From NCBI GenBank assembly GCA_963931165.1, contig OZ006985.1:124001-188000 (forward strand): a stretch of 64,000 nucleotides of DNA. The letters run 5' to 3'. This document shows positions 61,168-64,000 of the stretch, piece by piece. The translations under genes and the position numbers were made by a program. Each line of letters begins with the position of its first letter. The first letter of the stretch is position 1. This DNA comes from Ornithoclostridium sp944380285 (GTDB taxonomy: Bacteria; Bacillota; Clostridia; Christensenellales; UBA3700). Below the pieces are notes generated by a model. It was not told where the DNA came from and made no database searches. It saw only the letters and a list, made by a program, of their open reading frames with translations.

Positions 61168-62052
61168 TTACACCTCGTCGAGCAATTGCACCGCAGCCTT
61201 TTTGGTCGTCATCAAACTGTGCGAATAGATCCTCATCGTCACCGCTACATTCTCGTGCCCGAGCAGCTCGCTGAGCGTCTTGAAGTCGACGCCGCGCTCC
61301 AACAACCGCGTCGCAAACGTGTGCCTGAGCACATGAAAATTGCGCACCTTGATCCCGCTCATGCGCTGCATCTTTACGAACGCATATTGACACCGCCTCG
61401 GCATCATCGTCTCGCCGTCCCCGAAGATGTTTTCGCCGCACCTGTCCAGCCCCGCGACGATCGCCCACGCTTTTGCGCACAACGGGATCGTCCGCCTTGA
61501 CGCCGCGCTCTTAGGCGTGTCCACGAACACGCGCATCCCGCACTCGCCGCGTATGCGATAGATCTCACGGCAGACGCTGACCGTGCGCTCCGTCTCGTCC
61601 ACGTCCGACCACCTGATCGCGATCGCTTCGCCGAGCCGCATCCCCGTGTACAGACAGAGCATCGCCACCGCGCACGCGGTGTCGCCGTGCCGCGTTGCGT
61701 AAGCCTCAAGCGTGCGCTGCTCTTCCTCGGTAAACACCTCGACGGGCTTTCGCCTGACCGCGTTCTGTTTGAACGCGCGCATCGGGTCGTCTGCGATCCA
61801 TCCCCGCTCCGCAGCATATGCAAAGACGCCTTTGAGCACGGTGATCGTCAAGTTGCGCGTCGCGTTTCTACGCTCCGCCGCTTTGAGCAACGCCTCGATC
61901 TCGCCCTTGCTCACGTCGCCTATGTCCGCCGTCACGTCCAAATGCGGATAGATGTGCCGCGCGATTATGCCCCGATACCGGACAAGCGTGCGTCTCTTGA
62001 CGCGCGCCGCCAGCATCTTCAACCATTGTTTTGTCGTCTGTTCGATCGTCAT
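61168..62052 (-). CDS. Tyrosine site-specific recombinase
   Basis: 294 residues from ATG 62052 (AGGAGG five bases upstream). An N-terminal SAM-like core-binding domain (TTKQWLKMLAARVKRRTLVRYRGII) precedes a complete catalytic domain: Arg139 in TGMRLGEAIAIRW, Lys181 in TPKSAASRR, His240 and Arg243 in HVLRHTFATRL, His266 in LGHENV, Tyr276 in MRIYSHS. The stop is six bases from an inverted 24-bp site, with the second site 125 bp further on, so it is the likely invertase of the promoter segment. There is no phage or conjugative gene nearby, which argues against a simple prophage integrase. Confidence 0.93.
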   Translation of the reverse strand: MTIEQTTKQWLKMLAARVKRRTLVRYRGIIARHIYPHLDVTADIGDVSKGEIEALLKAAERRNATRNLTITVLKGVFAYAAERGWIADDPMRAFKQNAVRRKPVEVFTEEEQRTLEAYATRHGDTACAVAMLCLYTGMRLGEAIAIRWSDVDETERTVSVCREIYRIRGECGMRVFVDTPKSAASRRTIPLCAKAWAIVAGLDRCGENIFGDGETMMPRRCQYAFVKMQRMSGIKVRNFHVLRHTFATRLLERGVDFKTLSELLGHENVAVTMRIYSHSLMTTKKAAVQLLDEV

Positions 62053-62089
62053 AACATCCTCCTTTGTGCCCGCATTTTCCCGCGAGCGC

Positions 62090-62113
62090 TTTTGAGAATA
62101 TTTTAACTCAAAA
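62090..62113. promoter_or_regulatory. Palindrome upstream of the recombinase gene
   Basis: TTTTGAG (62090-62096) and CTCAAAA (62107-62113) around AATATTTTAA, 38 nt before the ATG. It could be an operator or part of the promoter (TAAAAT lies inside on the minus strand). Confidence 0.45.
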
Positions 62114-62183
62114 CTCCGCCTCTCCGCGCCCTTGAAATGTCACATTGCATGCACTTTTCCGACAACGACCGACAAAAAACGGC

Positions 62184-62210
62184 ATAAAAAAACGGCCGCT
62201 TACGCGACCG
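62184..62210 (-). terminator. Terminator of the small lipoprotein gene
   Basis: CGGCCGC (62193-62199), TTAC, GCGACCG (62204-62210), one mismatch, then TTTTTTT on the minus strand. Confidence 0.75.
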
Positions 62211-62225
62211 AACGATCTTCCAACC

Positions 62226-62426
62226 TCAAAGCAACGAAGCGACGCTCGTCACCGACGTCGTCTGCGAAGGCATTGCCGACGTATCCGCCATCGCCGCCAC
62301 GCCTATCTCGATGCCCTCGATGTCGTCCGGAAGGGGCGAGTTGCATGCGGCAAAGATCACCGTGCACAACGCCATCGCGACGATCAACATAAGTACGACA
62401 AACAGAAAAACGTGTATCCTTTTCAT
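62226..62426 (-). CDS. Small lipoprotein
   Basis: 66 residues from ATG 62426 (GGAGGCAGT before it). The signal MKRIHVFLFVVLMLIVAMALC continues to IFAAC (Cys28), and the mature part is only ~38 residues, Ser/Thr-rich (SAMPSQTTSVTSVASLL). Function unknown. It is upstream of the recombinase gene and has its own terminator. Confidence 0.75.
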   Translation of the reverse strand: MKRIHVFLFVVLMLIVAMALCTVIFAACNSPLPDDIEGIEIGVAAMADTSAMPSQTTSVTSVASLL

Positions 62427-62574
62427 ACTGCCTCCGAGTTTTCTATACTATATCATATTATTGCGCAAAAGGCAAATCATCGATACATCAAAAATTTTTC
62501 CTTTACAAATTTTCAAACATTTGAACACTATTCCCCATCTGTGTCTTTTCGTACTCGATCGTCATGCCGGTTCC

Positions 62575-62990
62575 GGTGCAAGCCGGCGTGGTCGTGCCGG
62601 TGCGAGCCGACGTGGTCGTGCCGGTGCGACCGGCGGCGGAGTTGGGGTGAGTTGCCATTATCCTCTTATCAGACTTTAAGTTTCGTGCAAGTTTTGTGCC
62701 GGTGCGACCGGCGGCGGAGTTGGGATGAGTTGCCATTATTCTCTTGTCAAACTTTAAGTTTCGTGCTAGTTTTGTCAAGTGATGATGTCAATTATTTTTA
62801 TATTTCTATCAAATTGGTAGCCACGTCCGCATTTTATGTCGGCTGCGAAACAATTAGATCAACAGAACTAAGCAGTTTTAAGTGAGCGACTTGCGATGAT
62901 TTTGCGGTGAAGTCGGACTGCGTTGATTTTTTCGCAGTTTTAAGTTTTGTCAAGAGACGGTGTCAATTATTTTTATCAAATTGGTAGTTG
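62575..62990. repeat. Tandem ~80-bp intergenic repeats, second locus
   Basis: Same family as 15175-15650: GCCGGTGCGACCGGC cores at ~62619 and ~62698 with decayed units around 62570-62610, each followed by GGCGGAGTTGG, GAGTTGCC and GCAAGTTTTGT. No gene from 62427 to 63732. Confidence 0.8.
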
Positions 62991-62991
62991 T

Positions 62992-63260
62992 GATCCGCTG
63001 AAGACCGCACAGACCGGTGCGCATTTGCGCCGCTGCAATATAGCAACCATAAAAACAATCCAAATTATAAGTCGGTTGCGAAACAATTGGATTAACAGAA
63101 CCATGCAGTATTGGGCGAGCGACTTGCGATGATTTTGCGGTGAAGAGGTTGTCCGCTGTACCTCAATGGTACGCGGGCGTTCTCTGAAACGCAAAAGCGC
63201 GCAAACAAGCCGCCCAAGACGGCGAGTTGTGCCGCGCCGCAAAGCGAGCGCGGAACAAAA
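62992..63260. repeat. rRNA flank segment, second copy
   Basis: Near-identical to 15677-15945. Confidence 0.9.
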
Positions 63261-63314
63261 CTGTTCCGCGCGGCGCAAAGGTGTGCCGTTATGTGCGCGT
63301 CTTGCCGGTATGCC

Positions 63315-63692
63315 GGTTACCAAAAGAAAAAAGCGACAGCTTTTGCTATCGCTTCTTTTGGTAACCGGCAACGTCCTACCCTCCCAAGTCGTGTCCAAGT
63401 GAGATACCAGACGCTCGCGCTTGGTTCTTCCCTCATTCTTCCTTCTTCTTACGCTCGCTATTCCGTACTGAATTGCGACTCGGGAGGGACGTTGCCTTGT
63501 TGTTCCCAAAAGAAAAAAGCGACAGCTTTTGCTATCGCTTCTTTTGGTAACCGGCAACGTCCTATTCTCCCAGGTCGTGTCCAAGTGAGATACCAGACGC
63601 TCGCGCTTGGTTCTTCCCTCATTCTTCCCTCTTCTTACGCTCGCTATTCCGTACTGAGTTGCGACTCGGGAGGGACGTTGCCTTTTGTAACC
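63315..63692. repeat. Two 186-bp tandem units built from 5S 3'-end copies and hairpins
   Basis: Each unit has a hairpin (AAGCGACAGC / GCTATCGCTT), a copy of the 5S 3' end (ACCGGCAACGTCCTACCCTC or a variant), ~95 bp of unrelated sequence (GACGCTCGCGCTTGG), then an inverted 5S-tail piece (CGGGAGGGACGTTGCC). Absent from the other operon. Confidence 0.85.
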
Positions 63693-63726
63693 AAAAAGAG
63701 AGACAGCTAGAACTGTCTCTCTTTTT
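63693..63726 (-). terminator. Terminator of the second rRNA operon
   Basis: Identical to 15990-16023. Confidence 0.85.
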
Positions 63727-63732
63727 TGGTAA

Positions 63733-63847
63733 CCGGCAACGTCCTACCCTCCCAAGTCGTGTCCAACTCAGTACTCTCGGCGCAGAAGGGCTTAACTGCT
63801 GTGTTCGGGATGGGAACAGGTGTTTCCCCTTCGCCATTGTCACCGGT
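63733..63847 (-). rRNA. rrf: 5S ribosomal RNA, second copy
   Basis: Same sequence as 16030-16144. Confidence 0.93.
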
Positions 63848-63922
63848 ATCGTTGAATGTCTTTTCGCACATTCACAACTGCATAGTATCTTTTCTTTTGG
63901 CCCGACATAGTCTTGTCATGTG

Positions 63923-64000
63923 ATCAAGCCCTCGACCTATTAGTATCGGTCAGCTCAACACATTGCTGTGCTTACACACCCGACCTATCTCCTTGTAGTC
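63923..64000 (-). rRNA. rrl: 23S ribosomal RNA, 3' end only
   Basis: Same as 16221-16300; the gene continues beyond the window. Two nucleotides differ in the 23S-5S spacer near 63858. Confidence 0.93.

Noticed and set aside
62145..63732. Open frames with repeated peptide segments such as CDLLKTAQTGAHLRR
   Set aside because: They follow the DNA repeats flanking the rRNA operons, change frame between copies and lack ribosome binding sites.

Overview
The window looks like a GC-rich member of the Bacillota (Clostridia-like, probably an uncultured gut lineage). The reasons are strong GGAGG ribosome binding sites, a GatCAB transamidosome, AddAB instead of RecBCD, lipoproteins with InlB-type B-repeats and BspA-type leucine-rich repeats, an RsgI-type anti-sigma factor and a SpoIIQ-like M23 protein. 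The species cannot be named from sequence alone. Most genes lie on the minus strand.

Layout. 0-15 kb is an accessory and regulatory stretch. It holds a truncated B-repeat/LRR protein, a small alarmone synthetase, an RsgI-domain lipoprotein, an AAA+ ATPase of the DUF4143 type with a 137-bp duplicated tail, an AT-rich TIR protein, a GH95 fucosidase, a possible sRNA, an AbiE toxin-antitoxin pair, an ECF sigma/anti-sigma pair, an MGMT-like protein and a Fic protein. 15-19.5 kb is an rRNA operon (tRNA-Ala, tRNA-Ile, 23S, 5S) with its own promoter and no 16S. 19.6-38.4 kb holds corA, a second DUF4143 ATPase, addBA, lipoproteins, rplI, a third DUF4143 ATPase, an M23 protein, hisC and a glycerol-1-phosphate-dehydrogenase-like gene. 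38.5-41.9 kb is rpmG-secE-nusG-rplK-rplA-rplJ-rplL, without rpoBC behind it. 42-50 kb holds a short-chain dehydrogenase, an esterase and the operon gatC-gatA-gatB-aspS-ansA. 50.4-52.7 kb holds a fourth DUF4143 ATPase, a YafQ/DinJ pair flanked by copies of a tRNA-Asn 3' end, and tRNA-Asn itself, interrupted by a 196-nt group I intron. 53-62 kb is a 2,578-residue surface lipoprotein, a promoter on a segment bounded by inverted recombination sites, and a tyrosine recombinase. 62.4-64 kb is repeats and the 3' end of a second rRNA operon.

How the parts work together. (1) The recombinase at 61168-62052, the inverted 24-bp sites at 60991-61014 and 61139-61162, and the consensus promoter between them form a probable phase-variation switch for the surface protein, drawn here in the ON orientation. 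(2) The ECF sigma factor, its membrane anti-sigma factor, a lipoprotein that shares the anti-sigma's extracytoplasmic domain, and the region upstream of GH95 are linked by three copies of one bipartite promoter with an exactly constant 15-nt spacer. (3) Each of four DUF4143 ATPases has its own unrelated repeat set touching its promoter. (4) gatCAB-aspS-ansA together with a nearby intron-bearing tRNA-Asn is an asparagine/Asn-tRNA neighbourhood. (5) Five genes have a -10 box only 6-8 nt before the ATG, which suggests leaderless mRNAs.
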